64,000 bases of DNA from Varibaculum prostatecancerukia (GTDB lineage: Bacteria; Actinomycetota; Actinomycetes; Actinomycetales; Actinomycetaceae), in contig NZ_OW968402.1 in NCBI RefSeq assembly GCF_943169825.2, forward strand, positions 1,054,001 through 1,118,000, read 5' to 3'. Below are positions 26,877-36,633 of this stretch, piece by piece (the stretch's first letter is position 1; every line of letters starts with the position of its first letter). The notes under the pieces were generated by a model. That model did no database searches and had not been told where the DNA came from. It worked only from the letters and a program-made list of their open reading frames with translations. The translations under genes were made by a program, and so were the position numbers.

Positions 26877-27020
26877 ATGGGAACCAGACGGTGCCGGCAA
26901 CTACCTGAGGTTTCTGTTTCCAATTCCACCCCGCTGCGGCGGGGTATTTTTTTATCAAAAACACTCATGGAAAGGGCAATAATATGCCGGAAGACTATGA
27001 TTTCCCGCGTTTCGGGGTAG
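26877..27020 (+). CDS. Putative pyrB leader peptide
   Basis: A 47-codon ORF starting at ATG 26877 with AGGAG at 26868-26872. It encodes MGTRRCRQLPEVSVSNSTPL and runs through a complete intrinsic terminator (26928-26953), ending at TAG 27018-27020, 37 bases inside pyrB in another frame. Upstream of the hairpin the message is U-rich (GGTTTCTGTTTCC). This is the plan of the enterobacterial pyrBI attenuator, in which a ribosome close behind a paused polymerase opens the terminator when UTP is low. Whether it is translated is not shown by the sequence alone. Confidence 0.4.
   Translation: MGTRRCRQLPEVSVSNSTPLRRGIFLSKTLMERAIICRKTMISRVSG
26928..26953 (+). terminator. Attenuator-type terminator in the pyrB leader
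   Basis: ACCCCGC-TGCG-GCGGGGT (7-bp stem, 4-nt loop, 26928-26945) is followed by A and seven T residues. It lies 30 bp before the pyrB start with no gene ending in front of it, so it must act on pyrB leader transcripts rather than on an upstream operon. Confidence 0.75.
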
Positions 27021-28024
27021 GTCAACACCTGATTTCGGTGGGACAGTTCGATCGTGAAAACCTAGGGGAACTTTTTGATCTCGCAGAGTTCTTACGCCCG
27101 ATTGCTCAGCGCAAACAAATCTGCACCGTCCTCGATGGGGCAGTGCTGTGCTCCCTGTTCTTCGAGCCCTCCACCCGTACCCGACTCTCTTTTGAATCTG
27201 CCTTCCTGCGTCTAGGCGGAGAAGTAGAAACGACTACCGGTTTTACTTTTTCTTCCATGGCGAAAGGAGAATCCATTGCCGATACTTCCCGGGTGGTTTC
27301 CGGATTCACAGATGTTTTAGTGGTGCGCCACCCCGATGCTGGTTCGGTAGCAGAGTTTGCCCGCCACTCGGTAGTACCGGTGTTAAACGCGGGAGATGGC
27401 TCCGGGGAACACCCCTCCCAAGCGCTCCTAGATGTGTTTACGATGCGCAAGGAGCTGCGTAAACGGGATAAATCCCTGGACGGTTGCACCATTGCGATTA
27501 TGGGGGATTTGAAATACGGACGTACCGTCCATTCCCTCATGAAACTGATGAGCCTGTACGAGGGAGTAACTTTCCGCTTGTTTTCTCCGCCTTCGCTAGA
27601 ACTTCCCGACGAAATCGCCGAATATGCGCTTAGTCGCGGCGGTGAGGTGATCTATTGCAATAATCAGATTGAGGCTTTGGAGGGCGCGGATACGGTTTAT
27701 GCCACTCGGGTGCAGCGTGAACGCATGACTAAGGAAATGGCTAAGTCCACCCAGCTGCAAGGCTGCCTTTTAGATAAAGCCATGTTGGAAGAGGCCGGAG
27801 CCAGCGAGATTATTATTTGCCACCCGTTGCCTCGAGATTCACGCCCCAACGCCCTTGACCTCTCGACTGATGTAGACGATTTGCCCGGACTATCGATCTT
27901 CAAACAAACCGATAATGGGGTTTTGGTGCGGATGGCGATGTTCCTAACCACTATGGGGGTTGGCAAAGAACTTGTGCAGGCCAAAACTAAACAAAAAATC
28001 TGGAAAGTTAGCCCTGAAGGTTAA
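26984..28024 (+). CDS. pyrB: Aspartate carbamoyltransferase catalytic chain
   Basis: PyrB joins carbamoyl phosphate and aspartate, the first committed pyrimidine step. The 346-residue protein has the carbamoyl-phosphate loop FFEPSTRTRLSFESAF, HPSQALLD, the aspartate-domain GDLKYGRTVHSL, and CHPLPRDSRPNALDLS. It is not followed by pyrI, pyrC or other pyr genes but by an unrelated transporter, which is unusual for actinobacteria where pyrB usually sits in a pyrR-pyrB-pyrC operon. GAAAGGG precedes the ATG. Probably controlled by the leader described at 26877-27020. Confidence 0.95.
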   Translation: MPEDYDFPRFGVGQHLISVGQFDRENLGELFDLAEFLRPIAQRKQICTVLDGAVLCSLFFEPSTRTRLSFESAFLRLGGEVETTTGFTFSSMAKGESIADTSRVVSGFTDVLVVRHPDAGSVAEFARHSVVPVLNAGDGSGEHPSQALLDVFTMRKELRKRDKSLDGCTIAIMGDLKYGRTVHSLMKLMSLYEGVTFRLFSPPSLELPDEIAEYALSRGGEVIYCNNQIEALEGADTVYATRVQRERMTKEMAKSTQLQGCLLDKAMLEEAGASEIIICHPLPRDSRPNALDLSTDVDDLPGLSIFKQTDNGVLVRMAMFLTTMGVGKELVQAKTKQKIWKVSPEG

Positions 28025-28046
28025 GCGAAAGCTTTTCTCAGATAAC

Positions 28047-28070
28047 AACCGGAGTTTAGCTTCCGGTTTC
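28047..28070 (+). terminator. Hairpin after pyrB
   Basis: AACCGGA and TCCGGTT (28047-28053 with 28062-28068) form a 7-bp stem with an 8-nt loop and a very short T tail. A weak intrinsic terminator is likely. Confidence 0.5.
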
Positions 28071-28079
28071 TTACCCGCG

Positions 28080-28085
28080 TAACCT
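28080..28085 (+). promoter_or_regulatory. Putative leaderless -10 of the AEC transporter gene
   Basis: TAACCT lies exactly 6 nt before the ATG at 28092; no Shine-Dalgarno is present. Confidence 0.4.
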
Positions 28086-28091
28086 GAAAAC

Positions 28092-29003
28092 ATGGCAGGA
28101 GTAATCCAGGGGTTAGCGGCGATTTGCGCGGTAGTAGCTATTGGATGGTTGCTGCGGATCCGACACATTATGAACCGCGAGGTGATTGACGCACTCGCGT
28201 TGATTGTTTACTGGGTGGCAACTCCCGCGCTGATTTTCCGTACGGTTTCTAGCTCTCCTTTGGCGGGAGCTATCGGAAAACCCCTGGTAGTTGCCGCTAG
28301 TTCCGGGTGCACGGTGGCCTTAATATTTGCGGTTTTGGCGTTGATTGCCCGAATGCAGAGAGTTGAACGAGCCGTGGCCACTATGAGCTCTTCGGTAACT
28401 AATGCCGCTCATATTGGGATCCCGGTGGCTGCCTACGTTCTGGGTAATACTTCCGCAGTGGCGCCGGTAATCATTTTTCAACTCTGCTTCCTAACTCCTT
28501 TTTCTTTTGTGATGATTGACCTGGCGGCCAGTAAGAAAAAGCTTTCGATTGGCTTGGCAACCAAAATGGTTTTCACCAATCCCATGGTGATTGCGGTGAT
28601 GCTGGCCTTGGCAGTAAATGCTACGCAGATTCCCGTTCCTAGCCTGATTTCATCTTTAGCCGATCTGGTGGGATCAGCCGCACCGGCGATGGTGTTGCTG
28701 GCTTTCGGGGCGTCCCTAAAAGATATGCGTCCCAAAGAACTCAATTGGAAAACCGTTAGCCTGGTGGCGGTCTGCAAAGAAGTCCTGCATCCCCTGCTAG
28801 CTTGGAGCGTAGGAACGATGCTGGGGCTAAGCGGACACGCACTGCTAGCAGTAACCGTCATGGCGGCTATGCCCTCGGCGCAAAACTGTTTCGTAGCGGC
28901 TACTCGCGCGAAAGCTGGTGAGCAGGTTGCCCAAGGGGGCATCATGGTCACCACCGCCCTATTTGTGCCGGCGGTAGTAGTCATAGCGGCGCTTTTAACC
29001 TAA
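28092..29003 (+). CDS. AEC-family (auxin efflux carrier-like) transporter
   Basis: A 303-residue membrane protein with about ten hydrophobic segments arranged as two five-helix halves. IVYWVATPALIFRTVSS in the first half and LMPSAQNCFVAATRAKAG-like residues in the second (AAMPSAQNCFVAATRA) match the family in which bacterial members move malate, malonate or other carboxylates. Substrate not deducible. It follows pyrB after a weak terminator and seems to have its own leaderless promoter. Confidence 0.85.
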   Translation: MAGVIQGLAAICAVVAIGWLLRIRHIMNREVIDALALIVYWVATPALIFRTVSSSPLAGAIGKPLVVAASSGCTVALIFAVLALIARMQRVERAVATMSSSVTNAAHIGIPVAAYVLGNTSAVAPVIIFQLCFLTPFSFVMIDLAASKKKLSIGLATKMVFTNPMVIAVMLALAVNATQIPVPSLISSLADLVGSAAPAMVLLAFGASLKDMRPKELNWKTVSLVAVCKEVLHPLLAWSVGTMLGLSGHALLAVTVMAAMPSAQNCFVAATRAKAGEQVAQGGIMVTTALFVPAVVVIAALLT

Positions 29004-29018
29004 AGCTATGCGGATGCC

Positions 29019-30503
29019 CTACTTTTTAAATAAGGTTTTGCGGGCATAAACCGGTTCCGAAGTTACCTGCAACCCTAGATTTCGAAAAATCTCGGTGTCT
29101 ACCGAACCCAAAATGGTGGTGGTATGCACTTCACTGCCACGCAAATGCACCAGTTCATCTAGGGCTTTGCGAGCATTTTCATCGGTGTCAGCCGAAACTG
29201 ATAGCGCAATCAAAACCTCATCAGTATGCAGCCGCGGATTACGTGCCCCGAGATGTTCAACTTTTAAGGTCTGAATTGGTTTGATTGACGAAGGCGCCAG
29301 CAGTTGTACCTCGTCGTCAATACCCGCCAAAAACTTCAAAGCATTAAGCAACATGGCAGAACAGCATCCCAACAGGGGAGAAGTCTTACCGGTAATAATC
29401 CGCCCATCGCTCAGCTGCATAGCTGCCGCCGGAGCTCCGGTTTCGGCCTCCAGATTTAAAGCAGGTCGTACCACGTAACGATACTCTTTAGTGATCCCCA
29501 GTTTTGCCATAGTCATCGCAATCCGGTGCGATTCGATGGGATCGGCATGCGTGGCTTCCTCATTACCCAAGGCGTGATAGTAACGGCGCACCACTTCTTG
29601 TTTGGCGGCCTCCTGGCAAACTAAATCATCGCTGATACAAAAGCCCACCATATTAACGCCCATATCGGTGGGCGACTGATAGGGGCAAGAACCTGCCAGT
29701 TGCTGCAGCAGGGAGCGTAGTAGCGGGAAAACTTCTACATCCCGGTTATAGTTAACTGCCTGTTTTCCGTAGGCCTGCAGGTGGAAGGGGTCAATCATAT
29801 TGACATCGTCCAGGTCAGCAGTGGCCGCCTCATAGGCGAGATTCACCGGATGGTCTAGAGGTAGATTCCAAATTGGGAAAGTTTCAAACTTGGCGTAGCC
29901 AGCTTTTATACCCCGTTTATATTCGTGGTAAATCTGCGAGAGACAAGTTGCCAGTTTTCCAGATCCTGGTCCCGGAGCAGTTACTACCACCAAGTCACGG
30001 GTAGTTTCTACATATTCATTGCGTCCGAAACCGTCCTCAGAAACAATCAGCCCAGTATTGGAGGGGTAACCGGGAATCGGGTAGTGCTGTGCAACTTTTA
30101 GTCCTGAACGCTCTAGACGTTCTTTGAATAACTTGGCGTTGTGGTTATCTTCTTCCATCTGGGTCAAAACAATGTTTTCGACTAGGAAGCCGCGTTCGCG
30201 AAATACATCAACTAGGCGGAGAACATCTTGCTCATAGGGAATCCCGAGATCGGCGCGAATTTTCTGGCGATTGAGATCTTTGGCGTTAATCGCCACAATG
30301 ATCTCCATTTCGTCCCGCAGACGTTCCAACATCGAAATTTTGTTATCGGGGGTAAATCCCGGTAGCACCCGAGAGGCATGGAAGTCGTCGAAAAGCTTTC
30401 CGCCCATCTCCAGGTACAGCTTGCCGCCTATATGTTTGCGGCGCTCATCAATATGCTCCGATTGCGAAGAAATATACCGCTCTGAATCAAAACCAATACG
30501 CAT
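29019..30503 (-). CDS. DUF1846-family protein
   Basis: A 494-residue cytoplasmic protein that matches the DUF1846 family along its whole length, e.g. [15 protein letters not shown] at the start, a nucleotide-type loop [18 protein letters not shown] near residue 175-190 and [12 protein letters not shown] further on. Structures of relatives exist but the biochemical role is unsettled. The glycine-rich GPGSGKLA resembles a P-loop, so nucleotide binding is possible. AGGAAGG precedes the ATG. It converges on the AEC transporter gene with only 15 bp between. Confidence 0.85.
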   Translation of the reverse strand: MRIGFDSERYISSQSEHIDERRKHIGGKLYLEMGGKLFDDFHASRVLPGFTPDNKISMLERLRDEMEIIVAINAKDLNRQKIRADLGIPYEQDVLRLVDVFRERGFLVENIVLTQMEEDNHNAKLFKERLERSGLKVAQHYPIPGYPSNTGLIVSEDGFGRNEYVETTRDLVVVTAPGPGSGKLATCLSQIYHEYKRGIKAGYAKFETFPIWNLPLDHPVNLAYEAATADLDDVNMIDPFHLQAYGKQAVNYNRDVEVFPLLRSLLQQLAGSCPYQSPTDMGVNMVGFCISDDLVCQEAAKQEVVRRYYHALGNEEATHADPIESHRIAMTMAKLGITKEYRYVVRPALNLEAETGAPAAAMQLSDGRIITGKTSPLLGCCSAMLLNALKFLAGIDDEVQLLAPSSIKPIQTLKVEHLGARNPRLHTDEVLIALSVSADTDENARKALDELVHLRGSEVHTTTILGSVDTEIFRNLGLQVTSEPVYARKTLFKK

Positions 30504-30646
30504 TGCGCCCTTCCTGTCTTACAAGTTAGCGGGGAGCAAGGCGCCCTTACCCATAATAGTGTCTGCAGGCGCCGGGGGTAAACCTAGAAGAGAACAGCGT
30601 TTCCTAACTTTTTGCTTTTCAGAGTGCGTTTGAGAAAACTGCTCTA

Positions 30647-30652
30647 TAAAAT
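30647..30652 (+). promoter_or_regulatory. Putative leaderless -10 of the MmpS-like gene
   Basis: TAAAAT (overlapping TATAAA) lies exactly 6 nt before the ATG at 30659; no Shine-Dalgarno is seen. Confidence 0.4.
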
Positions 30653-30658
30653 GTTTGT

Positions 30659-31384
30659 ATGACAAATAACAATAACCCCCAGTTTCCCTCAGAAGATCCT
30701 CGAAGCGGCTTTGACCAGGAGAATTCCCCATTTCCCTCCTCAGACTCTCCCGCTAGCTCCTCCTTTAATCAGGGATCCGCTCAGGAGGGATCTTTCCAAG
30801 GTGGACAGTCCTACTCGTTGAACGGCGAACCGCCAAATAACTCGTTTGGGGAATCCTGGCAGCAGCCGGCAAGCCCACAGGGTTTTAACCAGTGGGAGGG
30901 GGAAGCTAAATCTGCCAAAAAATCTAGACCTGGTTTGGTGGTTGGCATCTTAGCAGCGGTGATCGCACTGTTAGGGGTAGTTTTAGCGATCGGGATTGGG
31001 ATCGGGATTAACTCTGCTTCCAGGAGTGTCACGAGTACCTCGAGCAGCGTTTCCACTTCAGCATCCAGTGATGAGGGGGAAAGCAAGAGCGATTCCATGC
31101 CGAAAGTTGAATATATTGTGACTGCTGACTTTCCGGTAAAAATCAGATTTTCCGATAATCTTGGTAGCCATCAAGAAAAATTTGCCGGTGGCGAGAGCGC
31201 CTGGACCAAGAGCTATAACCTCGAGGACGATTTTGCATATTTGCAAGTTTCAGTGACTCCCGAAAAAGATGATTTTGAAAACACGCATATTATGACCTGC
31301 GAAATTAAAATTGATGGTAAAACCGTTAAAAAGAGCGACGGTGAGTACTCAGTTTCTTGCGATGAAGACTATGAGGCAGATTAG
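30659..31384 (+). CDS. MmpS-like single-pass membrane protein
   Basis: A 241-residue protein. Residues 1-95 are polar, Ser/Asn/Pro-rich and probably disordered in the cytoplasm; 96-120 (PGLVVGILAAVIALLGVVLA) is the membrane helix; then a Ser/Thr-rich linker and an outer domain of about 95 residues. This domain has the order of an MmpS fold: VEYIVTADFPVKIRFSD, SAWTKSYNLEDDFAYLQVSV, MTCEIKIDGKTVKKSDG and a last Cys (SVSCDED), with the two Cys placed to pair. MmpS proteins assist lipid transport in mycobacteria, but no MmpL is nearby. Family call is tentative. Confidence 0.65.
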   Translation: MTNNNNPQFPSEDPRSGFDQENSPFPSSDSPASSSFNQGSAQEGSFQGGQSYSLNGEPPNNSFGESWQQPASPQGFNQWEGEAKSAKKSRPGLVVGILAAVIALLGVVLAIGIGIGINSASRSVTSTSSSVSTSASSDEGESKSDSMPKVEYIVTADFPVKIRFSDNLGSHQEKFAGGESAWTKSYNLEDDFAYLQVSVTPEKDDFENTHIMTCEIKIDGKTVKKSDGEYSVSCDEDYEAD

Positions 31385-31447
31385 GCGAAATAAAGATTGC
31401 TTGGTAACGGGGCGCGAGGTTCGTCCTCAACGTTCCCCTTCGTCTAT

Positions 31448-31453
31448 TAGACT
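31448..31453 (+). promoter_or_regulatory. Putative leaderless -10 of the Nif3-like gene
   Basis: TAGACT lies exactly 6 nt before the GTG at 31460. Confidence 0.4.
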
Positions 31454-31459
31454 CGAGAT

Positions 31460-32281
31460 GTGAGTATTAAATTAAGCAGTATTGTGGAGCGTCTGGAGGA
31501 AGTTTATCCTCCTGATTTAGCCGAAGATTGGGACCGCGTAGGTTTAATCGTAGGGCGACCGTCTTCCCAGATAGATAAGGTTTTAGTGGCAGTTGATCCG
31601 GTGGAGAAGGTACTCGCGGAAGCAATTGAGCACGGAGCGCAGCTGATTGTTACCCACCACCCGCTCTACTTGCGGGGAACTTCTTTTGTGGCAGCTACCG
31701 ACCCGAAGGGAAGCCTGGTACACCGGTTAATTGAAAATGGGATTGCGCTGTTTAACGCCCACACGAATGCTGATTCTGCTGCCGGCGGGGTAGCCGATTG
31801 CCTAGCACGAACAGTGGGGCTCGAAGATACCCGTCCGCTAATTCCGCTTAGCGAAAATACTGGTAGCGGACGGATCGGGCGCTTACCTGTCCCTATGCCT
31901 CTAAAAGAATTTGCTAAAAAAGTGGCGCAGAGCCTTCCTGCCTGTCCGGCAGGAATCCTAGTTGGGGGAGATCTAGATGCCCTAGTAAGCACTATCGCGG
32001 TTAGCGGAGGTAGCGGGGATTCTTTCTTAGGGGATGCGCGTCACGCGGGCGCGGATGTTTACATTTGTGCGGATTTGCGACATCATCCGGCCTCAGAGCA
32101 TTTAGAAGGCGGGAAACCTTATCTGATTTGTGCTACTCACTGGGCCAGTGAATGGCCATGGGTGCCGGGGTGCGCGCGCATGCTACAGGAGAGTTTCCCG
32201 GAGGAAATTGAAGTAATGATTTCCCGGATTTGCACCGACCCGTGGGCGGCGCGGATTAGCCCGGACAATGAGGATCGCTAA
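31460..32281 (+). CDS. Nif3/YbgI-family dinuclear metal protein
   Basis: A 273-residue cytoplasmic protein of the Nif3-like family, which forms toroidal hexamers with a two-metal site. The expected ligands are visible: THHP (His-His) around residue 67, NAHTNAD with His and Asp, and ATHWASEWP with His and Glu near the C-terminus. An enzymatic role such as GTP cyclohydrolase 1 type 2 has been proposed in annotation but is not proven. It sits directly before the coiled-coil gene at 32293, an arrangement common in actinobacteria. Confidence 0.9.
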   Translation: MSIKLSSIVERLEEVYPPDLAEDWDRVGLIVGRPSSQIDKVLVAVDPVEKVLAEAIEHGAQLIVTHHPLYLRGTSFVAATDPKGSLVHRLIENGIALFNAHTNADSAAGGVADCLARTVGLEDTRPLIPLSENTGSGRIGRLPVPMPLKEFAKKVAQSLPACPAGILVGGDLDALVSTIAVSGGSGDSFLGDARHAGADVYICADLRHHPASEHLEGGKPYLICATHWASEWPWVPGCARMLQESFPEEIEVMISRICTDPWAARISPDNEDR

Positions 32282-32292
32282 AGGAGATGGTG

Positions 32293-33024
32293 ATGGAAGC
32301 ACCCTGGAAAGATCAGCTGGCTCTACTGGATTTACAAGAGCTAGATAGTAAAATCGCCAAGTTGCAGTTTCGGTTAAAGAAAATGCCGCAGCTCGCCCAG
32401 TTAGCAGAGCTGAAAGAAAAAGACCGGATACTGGACACTAAGAAAACTAAGCTGTCGGCGCTGCAAGCCGATAAGAAGAGGGAAATTACGGGTCTAGAAA
32501 ATGATTTGGCGGCTATTGAGAACCGCCAAAAAATCCAGCAGGAGCGCTTGGATAATGGACAGGGCTCACCCAAAGAGTTGGTTAATTTGCAAGAAGAAAT
32601 CCAGCAGATGAAAAACCGCTCTCACGACCTAGAAGAGCAAATGTTAACCGTAATGGACGGGATGGAACAGCTGGAGAGCATCGAGGAAGAAATCGCCCAA
32701 CGCAAAGCCGAGTATGCCCGGGAAATCACCCGGCTTGAGGGTGAAGTAGGGGCGGAAAACTCCCAGATTAGTGCTCAGCTAGAGCAGCTAGTAAGCGAGC
32801 GAGCCCAGAAAGCTGCTGGTTTGGATGCGGACCTTCTAGATCTATATGAACATATTCGCGAGCGAACCGGCGGGGTGGGGGCCGTTAAGGTAGTTGCTGG
32901 CCGGCCAGTAGGATACGACTTGTCTTTTTCGGTAGCCGAAACCGCGCACTTGCGGGCAGCTAAACCAGAAGAAGTTATTACCTCCGAAGATGAAGGCTAT
33001 CTGCTGATCCGCTGCCCGCAGTAG
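32293..33024 (+). CDS. Coiled-coil protein with degenerate C4 zinc ribbon
   Basis: A 243-residue protein of the family annotated as zinc ribbon domain-containing (CT398-like). Residues 10-175 are almost entirely charged coiled coil. The C-terminal part aligns with the usual zinc ribbon by its flanks (VGAVKVV..., AKPEEVITSEDEGYLLIR), but the CxxC and CxxCG knuckles are replaced by AGRPVG and SEDEGY, so no metal site remains; the only Cys is three residues from the end. ATG 32293 was chosen because AAGGAG at 32281-32286 is 6 nt away, whereas ATG 32287 touches it. Likely cotranscribed with the Nif3-like gene. Confidence 0.85.
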   Translation: MEAPWKDQLALLDLQELDSKIAKLQFRLKKMPQLAQLAELKEKDRILDTKKTKLSALQADKKREITGLENDLAAIENRQKIQQERLDNGQGSPKELVNLQEEIQQMKNRSHDLEEQMLTVMDGMEQLESIEEEIAQRKAEYAREITRLEGEVGAENSQISAQLEQLVSERAQKAAGLDADLLDLYEHIRERTGGVGAVKVVAGRPVGYDLSFSVAETAHLRAAKPEEVITSEDEGYLLIRCPQ

Positions 33025-33040
33025 TCGCTATTTTTATTTA

Positions 33041-34441
<1,401 letters not shown>

Positions 34442-34629
34442 TTAGGGTTTCATTTTTCGCCGAAGCTTTACCACCGCTATCCACATTTTGACTAAAGCAT
34501 TAACTTTTTTGCCTTTCTCACATTTTTTAAAGAGGATAGTAGGACTTAGGGCGCAGATTTTAGCTTCAAAGCTCCTATTGCTTTGAGGTGAACAGTGTCG
34601 AGGCGCTTAACCAGCAGTCTTAAGGCAGG

Positions 34630-34635
34630 TATCCT
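34630..34635 (+). promoter_or_regulatory. Putative leaderless -10 of uvrC
   Basis: TATCCT lies 7 nt before the ATG at 34643. An alternative GTG at 34595 has GAGGTG 5 nt upstream, so two start modes are possible. Confidence 0.35.
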
Positions 34636-34642
34636 GGAAAAC

Positions 34643-36604
34643 ATGGCTGATCCTGCATCTTACCGGCCAAATCCGGCAGATATTCCTCCCAGTCCCGGGG
34701 TCTATCGTTTTCTAGATAAAAACGGCAGGGTTATCTATGTAGGTAAAGCTGTTAACCTACGCAATCGGCTAGCTAACTATTTTCAACCCCTAGATTCTCT
34801 GCATCCGCGCACCCGGAAAATGGTGACTACTGGGGCAGCGGTTAAATGGATCACGGTTGATAATGAACTCGAGGCGCTGTCTCTGGAATATTCCTGGATC
34901 AAAGAGTTCGCTCCTCGTTTCAACGTGATGTATCGGGATGATAAATCCTATCCCTACCTGGCCTTAACTATGGGGGAAGACTTTCCCCGTATACACATAA
35001 CCCGGGAACGCCGACGAGCTAACTCGCGTTATTTTGGCCCTTACACCCAAGTCTGGGCGATTCGAGAAACTATGGATTTATTGCGCAAAGTTTTCCCTTT
35101 GCGTTCATGTACCAAAGGAGTTTTCAACCGCGCCCAGGCATTGGGGCGTCCCTGCCTAGAGGGATATATCGATAAATGCGCTGCCCCCTGTGTAGGACGG
35201 ATTTCTATCGAAGATTACCGAAACTTAGCCGAGCAGGTCAGCGCTTTTTTAGACGGAAAAACTGAGCCCTTTACTTCCCACCTTCGACACGAAATGGAGG
35301 CGGCTGCCTCTCGCCTGGACTTTGAACAGGCAGCGAAAGTACGAGACCAGTTGCGCGCCCTCGAAAAAGTTAGAGAAAAAAATACGGTAGTACTGGACGA
35401 GAGTGTTGACGCGGATGTATATGCCTTCGCCAAAGATGACCTGGAAATGATTGTGCAGGTGTTTTATGTACGTGCCGGCAGAATCCGAGGTGAACGCGGC
35501 TGGGTGGTAGACACCCCGGAAGATAGCGATTTGCCGGAAATGCTAGAGAGTTTTTTAGAGCAGATTTACGGTGAATACCGGCAGTTAAATAAAGCGGTAG
35601 CTCCCGCCAAAAGCGTAGACGATGTGGAACATACCCCCACCCAAGCGATTCCCTCCGAGATATTGATGCCGATGATGCCGGCGAACGCACCAACCCTGGC
35701 TGCCTGGCTAAGTGAGATCCGGGGTAAGAAGGTCCAGATACGGGTGCCCAAACGGGGAGCTAAACACTCGCTGATGAAAACTGTGGCCGAAAATGCTGCG
35801 CAAGCTTTGCGACTACATAAAACCAAACGGGTTGGAGATTTAACTCAGCGTTCCGAAGCCTTGCGTGAGCTGCAAGAATATTTAGATTTAGCCGATGCTC
35901 CTCTCAGGATAGAAGGTTACGATATTTCCCATACCCAAGGTGCTCACCAGGTGGGATCAATGGTGGTATTCGAGGACGGAGCGCCCCTAAAACGTGCCTA
36001 CCGCAGCTTTAACATCCAAAGCACCCCCGCGGATTCCGCCGACGATACTAAAGCCATGAATGAAGTGCTTACGCGGCGGTTTGCTAGGTTGCGCCAAGAA
36101 CAAGAGCAGGCACAAAAAGAGCTAGTGAGCGCAGAAAGCCCCGGGGAACTAAGTTTGCGACGTTTTTCCTATCCTCCGGATTTAATCGTGGTAGACGGGG
36201 GAGCCCCCCAGGTGAACGCGGCTCAAAAGGCGTTGGAAGAAGCAGGCGCCAATGTGAGCGTAATTGGATTAGCTAAACGCCTAGAAGAAGTGTGGCTCCC
36301 GGGAGCCGATTTCCCAGTTATTTTGCCTCGTACCTCGCCTGCGCTTTATCTTTTGCAGTATTTGCGCGATGAGTCCCATCGCTTTGCGATTACTGCGCAT
36401 CGGAAAAAACGGGGAAAAACCGTGCGAAAATCATTGTTGGATACGGTTCCGGGTTTAGGGCCAGTGCGACAAAAAGCCTTGTTAAAACACTTTGGCTCCC
36501 TAAAGCGTCTCAAGGCGGCCGAGGAGAGTGAAATCGCGGAAGTAACCGGCATCGGAGAGGTAATGGCGAAGCAGATTTTCCAATCCCTCGCCGATAGCCG
36601 GTAA
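34643..36604 (+). CDS. uvrC: Excinuclease ABC subunit C
   Basis: UvrC cuts DNA on both sides of a lesion bound by UvrB. Order of domains in 653 residues: GIY-YIG nuclease (PGVYRFLDKNGRVIYVGKA, about 18-95), a Cys cluster (RSCTKGVFNRAQALGRPC...CAAPC), UVR motif (SRLDFEQAAKVRDQLRAL, about 220-240), RNase H-like nuclease (EGYDISHTQGAHQVGSMVVF; VVDGGAPQVNAA) and C-terminal helix-hairpin-helix pair (VPGLGPVRQKALLKHFGS, VTGIGEVMAKQI). ATG 34643 (MADPASYRP) matches the actinobacterial family start. It opens the uvrC-rapZ-yvcK-whiA block. Confidence 0.95.
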   Translation: MADPASYRPNPADIPPSPGVYRFLDKNGRVIYVGKAVNLRNRLANYFQPLDSLHPRTRKMVTTGAAVKWITVDNELEALSLEYSWIKEFAPRFNVMYRDDKSYPYLALTMGEDFPRIHITRERRRANSRYFGPYTQVWAIRETMDLLRKVFPLRSCTKGVFNRAQALGRPCLEGYIDKCAAPCVGRISIEDYRNLAEQVSAFLDGKTEPFTSHLRHEMEAAASRLDFEQAAKVRDQLRALEKVREKNTVVLDESVDADVYAFAKDDLEMIVQVFYVRAGRIRGERGWVVDTPEDSDLPEMLESFLEQIYGEYRQLNKAVAPAKSVDDVEHTPTQAIPSEILMPMMPANAPTLAAWLSEIRGKKVQIRVPKRGAKHSLMKTVAENAAQALRLHKTKRVGDLTQRSEALRELQEYLDLADAPLRIEGYDISHTQGAHQVGSMVVFEDGAPLKRAYRSFNIQSTPADSADDTKAMNEVLTRRFARLRQEQEQAQKELVSAESPGELSLRRFSYPPDLIVVDGGAPQVNAAQKALEEAGANVSVIGLAKRLEEVWLPGADFPVILPRTSPALYLLQYLRDESHRFAITAHRKKRGKTVRKSLLDTVPGLGPVRQKALLKHFGSLKRLKAAEESEIAEVTGIGEVMAKQIFQSLADSR

Positions 36605-36633
36605 CTGGGCGCGCTTCGTAGCATACTTAGAGC

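Noticed and set aside
26760-26983. Possible SAM-, TPP- or PyrR-type riboswitch before pyrB
   Set aside because: GGCAAC and CCTGAGG recall known motifs, but the surrounding helices and conserved partners are missing; the leader ORF with terminator explains the region better.
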